Part shown: in pieces, positions 27,038-38,324 of the stretch
Layout: the number at the start of each line of letters is the position of its first letter
Position numbering within the stretch: position 1 is the stretch's first letter
Source: Gelatoporia subvermispora B
Taxonomy: Eukaryota > Basidiomycota > Agaricomycetes > Polyporales > Gelatoporiaceae
Direction: 5' to 3'
DNA length: 64,000 bases
Assembly: GCA_000320605.2 (NCBI GenBank)
Contig: KB445794.1
Coordinates: 973,837-1,037,836 of the forward strand
The notes under the pieces: generated by a model
Seen by the model: the letters and a program-made list of their open reading frames with translations, nothing else
Database searches by the model: none
What the model was told of the DNA's origin: nothing
Position numbers and translations under genes: made by a program

Positions 27038-29046
27038 GGTCTTCTTAACATTTTCGCGATGGGCGAACGTGCGCTGCAGACGCTCTCTTCCGCTCTCCCC
27101 CTTGTATATCCTACCACAGGTTCTCTGAGCTTTTTTGACTGCCCGTGGGATCAACTAGTCGGTAGTCATAGACAGCTTATCCCCGCTCTCGATATCACAT
27201 CTCACCTCCAGTGCGTATCAATACATTCAGCCGCGCCATTCCAATAGAAGTCAGGCTTCTACGTCTGATGGCCCCGTTGTACTGGCACAGCCCACGCGAC
27301 TTCTGGTTGCCCCCACGCAGCTAGTACGTGCGGCTAGCTTATCGGTGATTAGAGCTCTCGTGTTCTCTTGAACCCTGATAGTCGCACTCAATAGCTCCAT
27401 TCTCTTCGCAAAAACGGGAGTTCCGCTCCATCGGGAGTCAAGGCACACATGAGGCGTGGATTCGATGAGACCCTCATGATTCCGTGGGCACATTGTAGCA
27501 ACCATTTGAATACGGCTGGATACTTCGACGTCCTTGTGCCAGCGCCTAGCATTGGTGATCACAAGGCATGCATAGCCTAATGCGTGAAGACGAGCCTTTT
27601 TTGCTTTGCTTCACAGTGTACAATTTGCGGCTGGGCGTGTGTGGCCGGCGCAGTAGCGTGTTCCTCGCACACCGAAGCAGAACTCTGCTTCTCGCCAGGT
27701 AACAATGCTATACGTTGAACCTCACCTTGCCTGAACATCTTCCTTGAGATAGCATCCTTCACAATGCGGCTGGTCTTACTCTTTCTCAAGGTACAATGAT
27801 GAGCTCTCATAAAAAGCGTTCTTCCGGTTTCTGGTTACCCTAAGCTAATGTTTTGCTTTTGCTGATCTGCGATCAGACGACGGCCCCAGGTTTGCATGTC
27901 GCTGAGATGAAAACAGCTCTCTCCGCACAGACTGTTACACCAGACATGAGTGACACCTTGGTGAAGAGATGTTGCTATATGGTGGAAAGATGTGTGGATT
28001 GACCCGTCGATTGGAGAGCGAGCCGTCTCGACCAAGTTTTGACTCATGGAACTCCTTTTGTTCTATCACATCCCATATATTCGTAGAATCGATCAGGTAA
28101 TTGTTGTAATATATCTAGGAGATTCATCGCAGTACGAGGACGACACATTGGATTTGGGCTACGTCCAGAAGGTTTTCCGTGGCTACGGCCCCGTGAGGCA
28201 ACTGCGATGCCTGCGGCGCTCTCGCGCGCCGAAGTGTGATCGTTGGTAGTGTTTGTATGCTGGCTGAAATGAGAACTGGGATATGATACGCCTGTCTTCC
28301 AACTTAGGATCGTGCAATGGAGTCACAGGAAAACTCGCTCACTGTGTCCTGTTTGACTTGCTGAATGGTTTCCTCGAGTGCGATCGAGTACTTGCTAGTG
28401 ACCGTAGTCGACTGCGATAAAAATATTTGTGCAATACATCATTCACCAACGATAAGATGGCGTCCGATGTCGGCTCATCCAATACAGGTCCATATGCAAA
28501 CACGGCCTAGTAGTAGAGCTCAAGCGCTCATACGCGCTCACATGTTGCTGTCCTGAGACACTTATCATCGTGGCGCGCGGCTTCACGCCGCTCTACTCAA
28601 GCCCTTGCTTCTCCTGCTCCAGCGACATGTCGTCAAATGTCCGATGGCCGGAGCGAAGTCTCCGGTTATCGTCGGTGATCACGAGAACGTGTTTTTCGTA
28701 TGGAAGCATTGAGGCTCTAAACATCCCGTTCTGTACATATGGCCTTTCGTGAGCAGTGACCTGTGCTATTGCAACAGGGTTGCTCCAGCTATTTTCGTAC
28801 AACCTAGAAGGCTGCCGGGACTTGTACCTGCTAGCATATCACGGGTGCTCCACCCTCCAGGCCGTGCCGCAGCGTGTGGGGAATGCTAGTACGTTCGAAC
28901 AATACACCGCACATGGCTCGTGGTATTGTCCACGGGTCTCTATATATCATACGTTCCTCTTGTGAGCCTATGGTATCCCACCAGCGAGATTGTTATTTAC
29001 AAGTGGACAGCGAAGCACCGGCGCGTCCCTCCCACGACTCAACACG
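27038..29046. other. 2-kb intergenic region between P450 paralogues 1 and 2
   Basis: No complete gene is supported. A 69-codon minus-strand frame at 28593-28802 has protein-like composition (for example ERPYVQNGMFRASMLPYEKH) but no recognisable start, exon structure or family. It may be a gene remnant. The rest shows nothing. Confidence 0.45.
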
Positions 29047-31102
29047 ATGTCTCTCAGCTCTAGCCTTACACCAGCGCTGATCATTACGTGCTTTGGGCTC
29101 GCTTTGCTGTGGACGCATTTCAAGACCTCCAGCAACCCATATCGCAATCTACCGCTTCCTCCCGGACCAAAACGACTACCAATCATCGGTAATGTTCTCA
29201 ATATACCGACTGAGCTTCATTGGAGAACCTATGCTCATTGGGCGCACAAGTATGGTGAGTATGATGATGAGGTGTTATTCGAATTGCTGTCATCCACGTT
29301 AATCCGTACTCCGGCTCTATCGTATAGGCGACGTCATATATTTGGAGGTGTTCGGCCAGTCAATGCTGATTCTCAACTCTTTGAAATCTGTCAAGGACCT
29401 CTTCGAGAAGCGATCCGCAAATAATTCCGACAGACCACGCAGCGAGATGATTGCCTTGTAGGTCCTATCACTCAATCAAGTTTTCTCAACTGACTGTCGT
29501 AGGATGGGCTTCGATTGGGCACTGGGCGGTTTACAGTATGGTCAATGGTGGCGACGACACCGACGAGCATTCCATCAATTCTTCAACGAAAGGGTTGTTC
29601 CTGATTACGAACGGCCGTTGCACGATGCAGCTCGCAGGCTCTTGAAACGGCTACTCAAGGAGCCGAATGAATTTGCGTGGCATATTCGCTAGTACGTATA
29701 TTTCCTAGCTAAATTTTGATCTTGTGAAGACGACATACACCCTTAGTACTTTTGGCGCCATATTCCTCTCGGTCGTCTATGGAATCGAAGCCGCAGAAGG
29801 AGAGGATGAGTACATCGCAGTCGGTGAAAGAGCGTTACATGGTGTTGAAGAGGCTTTCAATGTTGGATCATTCTGGGTCGATTTCTTCCCCTTTCTGAAG
29901 TATATACCCGAATGGATGCCTGGAGCAGAGTTCAAGAAGAAGGCAGCTATTTGGAAGGTCGATTGTATTGGAATGAAACAACTACCCTGGAAGAATGCTG
30001 TGGTCAGTGGCATACATCCCTTTGACGACCTACTACTAATCAGCACGTATACAACAACAGAGGGATGGCGATTATGTACCTGTGGCGGCCAAATTGGCAG
30101 CGCGTTTCTCCAACCTGAAGGGTGAAGCGTATGCCGAGGAAGAAGAAATCGCTCAGAATGTAGCTGGTATAGCATATGGAGGTGCGAAATGACTTGACCT
30201 TGTTCTATCCTTGATTGAAACAAAATCATACTGCCCAGCCGGTGCTGATACGGTACGCATTTTTGGTGTTTGGTGGTGGTTGTCGAGAGTGTGGTAGCTG
30301 ACTGCTGTGCACCTCAGAGCGTGTCGACCTTGCAGTGTTTCTTCCAGGCTATATCCCTCTATCCCGAAGTACAGAGTCGAGCTCAGGATGAGCTAGCAAG
30401 GGTAGTTGGTCCTTCCCGACTACCTGACTTTACAGATCAGGAATCTCTCCCTTATATTAAAGCTCTTTGTAAGGAGTGTCTGCGGTGGCAGCCAGTAGTC
30501 CCTCTCGGCCTCGCCCATGGCAGTTTGAAAGACGACGAGTACAGGGGTTATCGGATACCCGCAGGCTCTGTACTTTTTCAGAATACCTGGTAGGCTATCT
30601 CGCAACCCGAGATTCAAGATACTGAGATTTTCCCTACATCTACTTCCTCAGGGCAATCCTTCACGATCCGGAGGAATATCCTGACCCAGAAGAGTTTAGA
30701 CCTGAGAGGTTTCTCAAGGATGGCAAATGGAATTCGGACATCATGGATCCTGGTGTAGTCGCGTTCGGTGCCGGTAGAAGGTAAATCACACGATAGAGAA
30801 ACAACTAGATTATCTAACGAGGTTGGCCCAGGATCTGTCCGGGACGGTATCTCGCCGAAATGACACTCTTCATTACGATAGCATGTGTACTCCATACGTT
30901 TGATATTGCACCTCCTGTCGACGCTCAGGGAAAACCGGTGACATGTAAGCCGAAGATGACCTCAGGAGCAGTATCGTGAGTTGTACCTTCATTCAGGTTC
31001 TCGCAGCAACTGATACGACCAATATTCGACAGGCACCCCGAACCCTTCCACTGTGTAGTGAAACCGCGATCAAGCATGGCTGAATCACTCATCTTGAATT
31101 AG
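29047..31102 (+). CDS. Cytochrome P450, paralogue 2 of 3
   Basis: The model is join(29047..29254, 29328..29457, 29503..29691, 29747..30002, 30061..30181, 30239..30252, 30318..30589, 30652..30780, 30832..30975, 31033..31102), 510 aa. The membrane anchor is ALIITCFGLALLW, then LPLPPGPKRLPIIGN. I-helix AGADT (A302-T306) is again on a 14-nt exon. KECLRW (ExxR), PERF and heme loop FGAGRRICPGRY (Cys442) complete the set. Exons 2, 3, 4, 5, 6, 7, 8 and 9 are exactly as long as in paralogue 1 (130, 189, 256, 121, 14, 272, 129, 144 nt). The C-terminus is shorter by a few residues than in the others. Intact and probably functional; substrate unknown. Confidence 0.93.
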
Positions 31103-31960
31103 AACTGGAGTATGATTCTACTATGCATTCTCATCTCCGAGTTATTATATTTAAGTGACTAGATCCATCATTGCAATTGGGTCGTCATCGTATCCTGCGT
31201 GGATGATAACGCCGCTCAGGACCGGTTAGTATACATCTTGCGCGTCCCCTTCACCAGCGCCTTCTTTGATTCTGGCGTTCAATCAAAAACTATATAGTAG
31301 GTGATATGGGAGCAGTGCCGGCCCGTCTATGGCAAGGTGGTGCACCGCTCCAGACTCCGCCGTGCGATATTCCAGGTTGTTCGAGCTCTTCCTCCTTCGT
31401 GACCTGACAGGAGACTACTACGTAACATCTGGATGGATCAAGATGCTTTTCATGAGTGACGAGGCTCGTAAGAGTCAAATATACTGATGGCATATTACAG
31501 GAATGCATGACGCACTCTGAAGCTTGAGAAGTATCCAATATGGGACATATTCAAACATCATCATGTCTCCTCAACTCGAAAACGAGACACAGGGATCTTG
31601 AATATGCGAGAAAGTCGTGTGTTCGGTATCATCGAGCCTCCGAGTGTAGCGCCATGCAAAAATAGTGATACTGATTACTTAGGGCAGCCGGCAGTCCCTG
31701 TTTAGTGGAAACTCGAGACTCCGCTAAGTTATGTGCCATACATATCAAGAACACCGATCCTCGGGGCGATCCTGCCTCGTGTTACTCATAATGCAGCGTT
31801 GATAAACGTCACAGGACAGAAGTGTGGAAGCTACGTGGTGCACATGGCGTCAAGCGTCTGGCAGCGGGGATAGACAGTCCCGATGCGAAGTATGAAAAAG
31901 CACCTAGGACAGTCGAGTATATCAAGAACCATGAAAGGCCTACTTGATCATGCTGGCAGC
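31103..31960. other. Intergenic region between P450 paralogues 2 and 3
   Basis: About 860 bp without a supportable gene. In-frame ATGs at 31883 and 31931 could extend paralogue 3 but are not favoured. Confidence 0.45.
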
Positions 31961-34021
31961 ATGTCCTTCCTCACTTTCATTGTTCTCCCGTCGTTTGTCC
32001 TGGTATCTGCACTGGTGTTGAGGTATATCAGGTCGAGAGGCAATGCGTATAGCCATTTGCCGTTACCTCCCGGACCAAACCCGCTGCCCCTCATCGGAAA
32101 CATACTCGACATACCAAGTGAGACTCCCTGGAAGACATATGATGTGTGGGCACGGCAGTACGGTATGTTTTTCTCCGTCGCGCTTTGGTATGCCACTGAA
32201 CTTTCTGCTGCATCCAGGCGATGTGATGTGTTTGCGATTGCCTGGTCAACATCTCATCATACTCAACTCCGTCAATGCTGTTCTTGATCTGTTGGAAAGA
32301 CGATCTTCGAATTATTCTGACAAAGAGCGCACTGAGATGCTCACGTTGTGAGTGACTGTGCATGGATCTTTTCGCTGTTGCTGATATATGCAGAACGGGA
32401 TGGGACTGGGGTCTCGGAAACATGACTTATGGTCCATTGTGGCGGCGTCATAGACGTCTGTTTCATCAGTACTTCAATCAGCACGCGGTTACTGCATATA
32501 AGCAAGATCTCGAAGAAGCCTCCCACAAATTACTTCAACGTCTCTTGCTGCAACCGGAGAAGTTTGTGTACCACCTTCGCTAGTAGGCAGAAGAGCACGC
32601 TCTACGATCTCTACGAGACAGTCGCTGAGCACACGTATGGCAGCATGTTGGGCGCCGAGTTTTTGTCGGCAGTCTATGGCATTCACGATGCAGAAGAGAT
32701 CGACCAATATCTCGCAATTGCCGAGAAGGCGATACAGGGAGCCGAGGAAGCGCTCATCCCGGGATCGTTCTTGGTCGATTTCTTGCCAACCCTCAAATAT
32801 GTTCCAGCTTGGATGCCGGGTGCGTTATTCAAAAGAAAAGCTGCAGAGTGGAAGCGCAATGCCATGGCTATGCGAAACGTCCCGTGGCAGAATGTTTCGG
32901 TATGCGAATTCACACGGCTTTGCGCATAATCACAGTAGTTCTTACACGCCTCATAGGCCGCTTTAGACTCGCACAAGCCGTGCATAGGAGCTAGCATGCT
33001 GGAGCGCATCTCTCATTTAATCGGTTCAGAACATGCTGGAGAGGAGGAAGTAGCAAAGAATGTGGCAGGGACCACGTATGCAGGTCCGTGAGGTGCTTCT
33101 CCTGAGTCCGAAGTAACACTGAATGAAAGGTCTGCAGCCGGAAGTGATACAGTGGGTGCTCCGCAAGAGCGTAACTGAGAAGTAACTTGACAAGTTTCCC
33201 CAGACTTACGCGACCTTGCACATCTTCTTCTTAGCTATGGTATTGTATCCTGACGTGCAGAAACGCGCGCAAGATGAGATAGCCGCCGTAGTAGGGGACG
33301 ACAGGCTACCGAATTTCTCCGACTACGATAAGCTCATGTACCTCAAGGCCATATGGATGGAATGTATTCGTTGGCAGCCTGCTGTACCTCTTGGTCTTGC
33401 ACACAAGACTTTGGCCGACGATGAATATAACGGATTTCGCATCCCGGGCCGGGCTATTGTGATGCACAATACTTGGTCAGTCATTCATTGACGTTCAACG
33501 TTCGATATACGAAGACGCAGCTGCCGGGACAACACTAAAATCATTGTTTCCAGGGCAATTCTGCAAGATCCAAAGGTGTATTCCGAGCCAAAGACATTCA
33601 ATCCAGAGCGTTTCTTGCGTGACGGGGCGTGGAATCTGGAGGTCATGGACCCAGCCGTCATTGCGTTTGGAGCAGGGCGTAGGTGTGTGTCGGATCAAAT
33701 AAGTATCACGACGATATGTTCAACGCTCTTTCTTCCAGGATTTGCCCAGGAAGATATTTTGCTGAGCTGTCTGTCTTCATCAACGCCGCACGTATTCTGC
33801 ACACATTCGACATAATGCCAGCCCTTGACGCTGAAGGTAAGCAGATCAAGGTCGAGCCGGATATGACTTCCGGATTTGTAATGTAAGCACATACCGTACG
33901 AGACTTTTCTCAGGTACCGAGCTTGCTATGTTGCAGACATCCGAAACCATTCCAGTGTAGCATCAAGCCACGGTCCAAGGCAGCCGAGTCGCTCATCCGT
34001 GGTGGAAATTCTGACAATTGA
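31961..34021 (+). CDS. Cytochrome P450, paralogue 3 of 3
   Basis: The model is join(31961..32162, 32218..32347, 32394..32582, 32644..32899, 32957..33083, 33138..33151, 33204..33475, 33554..33682, 33739..33882, 33937..34021), 515 aa. The anchor is FIVLPSFVLVSALVLRYI, then LPLPPGPNPLPLIGN. I-helix AGSDT (A302-T306) is on a 14-nt exon. MECIRW (ExxR), PERF and FGAGRRICPGRY (Cys442) follow. Start 31961 gives an exon 1 of 202 nt, exactly as in paralogue 1. Exon 5 is 6 nt longer than in the other two. Substrate-contacting segments differ (for example LPGQHLIILNS against FGQSIIILNS), so substrate range may have diverged. Intact. Confidence 0.93.
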
Positions 34022-34135
34022 TTATCAATGCGGTTTCACTTCAGCCAATTACACTCCCAATTTCCACTTTATCGACCTATCTCAATCTCTTTCTGATGTT
34101 TATCGATGTAATACCATCCCATATCCAGATCCAGC

Positions 34136-35235
34136 TCACGCCGGAGGTGCCAAAGCTAGCACGTTGAAGCGCGGGTCCAACTGGTTCGGCAAGTAGTGCT
34201 CCTTGATGTGCTTTACAACGTCGCGTAGGAGGTCTGTGCATTCTCCTCTGTCGACCGGACCTTTGCGCCCACCATTCAATTCCACTACTCTGAACTGTCC
34301 TTCAGACAAAGGGTCTGGTACAGACGCGAAGCACGTGTAGTGTTGGCCTTCGTCGTCTTCGCCAGGGACGGCTGATTGGCCGGCGACCGCCGCGTTCGCA
34401 TGTATCTCTGCGAACTCCGAGGTCGCTTCCAGTATCTTTGCACGCTCCTGCGGAGACTTGGATGCTACACCCGAACCCGTGAATGATTACTCGAGAAATG
34501 GTATCTGGGCGAATGACGAACCTTTGATCTCTGCCAGGAACGTCGCAAGGGTGCTGCCTTGCACGATGTCTACGTCGGACTATTGGGTTGAGATCAGCAC
34601 ATATATCATCTCGGCAATTGAGCTCGAGCTAACGTTGGCGAACGCATGGAGCATTGCCATCGCCCCACAGGCGTGACGAATCTACAAAGTGCTCTATTCA
34701 GCATACGATAGATGTTCTGATGTTATACGTACTGTTTGTGGCATCCAGATAACGGAACGCTCGATCAGTTTGTGTCCAGACTCCACACGCTCATCTTCCT
34801 CGTCCCGGCGTACTTGCAGCCAATCGTTATTCGGAAAAAGGAGAATGACAGCTTTGACGGGTTGAGGAATCATCGAAAGAAGCTATGCAACGCAGAACGT
34901 CATCCTTATGAGAAGGTATCCTAGGAGGCTCGATGTTGGGAAATTGTTCGCATACATCCTCATCGAACCCAAAAACGTCATGGAATTGTGCTTTCGAGGT
35001 GTCGAGGCCAGCGGCTCTGGCCCACTAATATGTCCGGATCCAATCGGTGATAGTCAATGATGCGTGGGGCTGCGGTCAGTCGCATACGCATACGCACTTG
35101 ATTCATAACCTGCAGTATTCGAGCAGGTTGTTATCGCGGTTCGTAAGTTCTGTCAACCATCTGCTCAGTCATTAGCCCACTTACGTCGGGGTTACTCTCA
35201 AGCATGATCCATGTGCTTGAAGAAGCTTCCAGCAT
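34136..35235 (-). CDS. Ubiquitin C-terminal hydrolase (peptidase C12), variant copy with Asn at the catalytic Asp position
   Basis: The model is complement(34136..34464, 34522..34579, 34634..34681, 34733..34882, 34956..35024, 35098..35109, 35185..35235), 238 aa. It matches the UCH fold: WIMLESNPDVMNQWARAAGL, VKAVILLFP, QTIRHACGAMAMLHA (Gln93, Cys99) and HYTCF (His171). In the fourth catalytic position the sequence is ELNGGRKGPVDRG, so Asn193 stands where the neighbouring copy and the family have Asp (ELDGR). The Asn that usually precedes the Ala-Cys is also changed (RHAC against QNAC). Splice sites and frame are intact, so it is not a plain pseudogene. Known family role: releasing ubiquitin from small C-terminal adducts. 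This copy may have reduced or altered activity. Confidence 0.85.
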
Positions 35236-35514
35236 GGCTCTAAGATATCCAAGGTCAAGCAAAGACAATCTTTCTTGGGTCAATTTGTGACTGCACTCGG
35301 AAACGTGCTGCTGGATGAGAGTACGCGTAAGCTCCTTAAGCGCTTTGAGCGATTTACTGTGTCAGTGGATACGGCATGGGACTCGCCGGATCAAGTGACT
35401 CCCGTAACGGTCCACATACAAATCATGTTTGCGAGGGCGACTGACCAACATAATACATGGTAGTAGTTGTACAGATGCATTCCACGTTGCTTCCTTTCCT
35501 TCGCCTCTCACTCA
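35236..35514. other. Short intergenic spacer between the two UCH genes
   Basis: About 280 bp between the tandem UCH copies. It should hold the promoter of the downstream copy and the 3' flank of the upstream copy. No distinct motif seen. Confidence 0.4.
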
Positions 35515-36619
35515 TTACTCCGGAGGCGCCAACGCAATCATGTTGAAGTGCATACTCGACGTATTCGCAATGTAGTTGTTCTTCACGTACTCCGCAACAT
35601 TGCGGAAGAAGTCGGTGCACTCGCCCCTGTCGACCGGGCCCTCTCTGCGCCCGTCGAGCTCGAGAAGCCGGGTCGAGTCTGACGTTAGGCCCTCCTCGCG
35701 CGGAGGGTTCGGCGCCTGGACGAAGCACGTGAAGTGCAAGTCCGTGTCCTGCTCAATGGACGGCGCCGCCGTCTGCCCGGCGGAAGCAGCCTCAGAGTGT
35801 ATGTTGGCAAAGAGCGGTGTCGTCTCAAGCAGCTTGGCTCGTTCCTGCGGGGAACTATCTGAGTATAAACGCAAAATAAGTACTGGGCGATCCTGTTCTC
35901 GGAACAATGAGATGCCTTACCCCTGCACTCGTCAAGGAACCTCGCGAGAGCACTGTGGGGGGCAAAGGTCACTTCTGACTACACCACCTTCAGCAGTTGA
36001 CTAACACATGAGAGAACTGCACACACGTTGATCAAGGCATGGAGAAGCGCGATGGTGCCGCATGCGTTCTGGATCTAGAGACCTTGTTAGTCCGACGACC
36101 TTAAGGTCTGCACATCAATACAAACTGTCTGCTTGATCCAGAATATTGTGGGGTCAACGGGATGTTGACCGTCTTTGAGGATACGCTCATCTTCTTCTCT
36201 CCGCTTCTGTTCAAGGCGTTCGGTGATTGGGAAAAGCAGTATAACGGCCTTCACAGGCTGAGGGACCATCTCAAGAAGCTTATAGTATCGGTAGCCAGTC
36301 AGCCCGTACATCGCGAACTGTATGGACCTAGCTCAACGCACCGCATCGTCAAGACCGTAGACGTCATGAAACTGAGCCTGCGATGCGACAAGTCCCGCCG
36401 CATTCGCCCACTGTCGAATTCAGACACCTCAGTACCTATCTGTCTGCCATTTGTTACGTTCCCTACTTGGTTAAGCACCTGTATATAGTGTTAGATCGCG
36501 TTCATCGACACCGGCGTGCCTCGCGGGGACAGCTGGGCGCCACTGCCGCGAACAGAGGAGTTACTCACGTCCGGGTTGCTCTCGATGGGGATCCATCTGT
36601 TCGCGGTATGGTCGGTCAT
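35515..36619 (-). CDS. Ubiquitin C-terminal hydrolase (peptidase C12), canonical copy
   Basis: The model is complement(35515..35858, 35921..35978, 36027..36074, 36126..36278, 36342..36410, 36467..36478, 36569..36619), 244 aa. It starts MTDHTANRWIPIESNPD, so the UCH fold begins at once as usual. The catalytic set is complete: QTIQNACGTIALLHA (Gln94, Cys100), HFTCF (His172) and ELDGRREGPVDRG (Asp199). It is a cytosolic cysteine protease of the UCHL3/YUH1 type that processes ubiquitin adducts. All seven exons pair one-to-one with those of the adjacent copy; exons 1, 2, 3, 5 and 6 have equal length. The two are therefore a tandem duplication. Confidence 0.92.
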
Positions 36620-36748
36620 TTCCACTGGGAGACAAATGCGTGGTTGTGTTGATTGAGATGCGATGCAAAATCCGTAACAGGATGCTATCCTTCAAGGAAG
36701 CTGGAGTGGAGCTCAGCCGCGCGGAGGCAAGCGCACTACATGGGGCGC

Positions 36749-37186
36749 CTATTTCATCGGCGCGTGCCCGCCAACCGGCACGAGACGCGTCTGTGGCTGT
36801 GAGCTTGCCCTCAAGCCCAAGCACTTCTGTATTGCCCCCCAGTGCGGATACACAAAACCGGCTGTACATGCCTGTGCACCTTGAAGATATGGATTGTACA
36901 TTGGTGGAAGTGCAGCACGACAGACTTGGCACTTCTGATAAGGTGCTTCGCCGTCGAATGCTGGCGGCGGTGCAAGACTTACTCTACGTGTATATGAGGA
37001 GCTCGCACTCACATGATGCTGCTCTCCCATTACGTTCCGCATTCTTTAGTTCACCTTTCTGTCCGAATGACTCCCAAAAATCATCGACCTCGTGCAGCAA
37101 ACTACGTAAGTGGAGAATGTTATCTCTGGGGACCGGGGCTGCTCCCGCCTGTGAGTTATTACTAGCGCCATTGACGCTTGTCACAT
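36749..37186 (-). CDS. Small uncharacterised protein with a CxxC motif; 5' end unresolved
   Basis: Two exons are supported: complement(36749..36981, 37055..about 37184). They join in frame across a 73-nt intron and end at a TAG. The product reads DNILHLRSLLHEVDDFWESF, then after the intron APYQKCQVCRAALPPMYN, AQACTAGFVYPHWGAIQKCL and a C-terminal LVPVGGHAPMK. The ordered, low-repeat composition with CxxC and further Cys residues looks like a real protein, perhaps metal-binding. I do not recognise the family. No in-frame ATG precedes residue 1 of the first exon; a very short upstream exon is needed and could not be placed. The gene starts within about 35 bp of the divergent gene at 37219. Confidence 0.4.
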
Positions 37187-37218
37187 TCCATCGATAGCTT
37201 CGTGCAGGTTATACGTGG

Positions 37219-37949
37219 ATGTTCAGCAGCACATCTAAGAACCACAAGCACCGCAAATCAGAGATTCATCACGACCGTCAAAACATTCCTGCTAAGCATG
37301 TGCTCGCGAAGAAGTACGCTGTCTTCAGCGTATGTCCTGTCGTCATCCTGGTGTGAGTTAGTTGGAGCAACCATCTTTCCTTTTGCCAAGTCTAATGATA
37401 CTACAGGGCCTTCTCACAACTGTCTCATACTGTGGAGAACAACGGCGTTACTTCTATGTTGTGCTGGGGAGCCATGCTCTTCACCGTCTGCTACGTCTCT
37501 ACTTTGCTCCTGTATCATCGAGAAGCTCGGACACCTACCAGGCCAGAGAGTCCAAGAATCTTGTCTGAGGTATGACCGCCTATCCGGTGTCCATGCACAA
37601 ACATAGCTGATACTTGCCAAAAATCGTTGAGAACGAGATATCGAGGCACGAAACTGCGTCATCGTTGTCCGCTGGGGCTTCTAGTATAGCGTGGTAGGAT
37701 TCGAAATATTATCTAAGGTGTTCCCATACTGACGACTCGTCTATCAGGAGCTGGATATTGATCTTCGCGTGCATGGCATCTGCGATATTTCCGGCAGAAT
37801 GGCTGGTCGCTGCTGAGCATCTTCGGCACGTTCCCCTTCTGGTCTCTATGCTTTTGATTATGATTTTCCTCTTTGAGACACTGCACCTTGTCGCCTCGCT
37901 CTTGATGCTTAGGAGACTGTGCAAGTCGCGAGACAGACGTCCGGCGTAG
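37219..37949 (+). CDS. Uncharacterised multi-pass membrane protein
   Basis: The model is join(37219..37352, 37407..37569, 37632..37693, 37748..37949), 186 aa. A basic His/Lys-rich N-terminus (SSTSKNHKHRKSEIHHDR) is followed by about four hydrophobic segments: YAVFSVCPVVILVAFSQL, SMLCWGAMLFTVCYVSTLLL, ILIFACMASAIFPAEWLVA and LLVSMLLIMIFLFETLHLVA. It ends with the basic tail RRLCKSRDRRP. The acceptor of intron 37570-37631 could be TTGAG at 37631 or CGAG six bases later; both keep frame. I do not recognise the family. It is divergent and very close to the CxxC gene, so the two probably share a promoter. Confidence 0.6.
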
Positions 37950-38324
37950 TCTCAACGACATGATATTGGTTTCGTCCTATCGAATGGTCTCCATGCTTCC
38001 GTGTCATCCTGCTTTTGTGCTGGGAACAAGCACTGCGCTTCTCTCTGAATATAGTCTGATACTGTCTTACAATCAAATTTCGGGACAAATCTGTTCACGG
38101 AGGGGATTGCGAATGTACGAGCCGTTTATCGAGGTTTCGATCGAAAGGCGAGTATAGCACTGTAGGCGCTGGAGATGCGCGCGCGTGGCCGAAAGAGGCG
38201 AAGCTCACACGGCCAGATTTTCGTTAGCGCCGTTGGACTTGTCACCTCGAACGCGGCACAGACAATTCCGGGCCCCTTACCTCAACCTCTTGGTCCTCCG
38301 TCTGTTTCTCTACAGTCCCTCGCC
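37950..38324. other. Intergenic region upstream of TIM44
   Basis: About 375 bp with the TIM44 promoter. No TATA box or other defined element was recognised. Confidence 0.4.

Noticed and set aside
36640..37197. 185-codon plus-strand frame
   Set aside because: It overlaps the minus-strand CxxC gene, has no family resemblance, and the minus strand gives spliced, Cys-patterned protein instead.
24996..37949. Secondary-metabolite biosynthetic cluster
   Set aside because: Three P450s lie in tandem, but no terpene synthase, polyketide synthase, peptide synthetase, transporter or cluster regulator is present. A tandem family expansion is the simpler reading.
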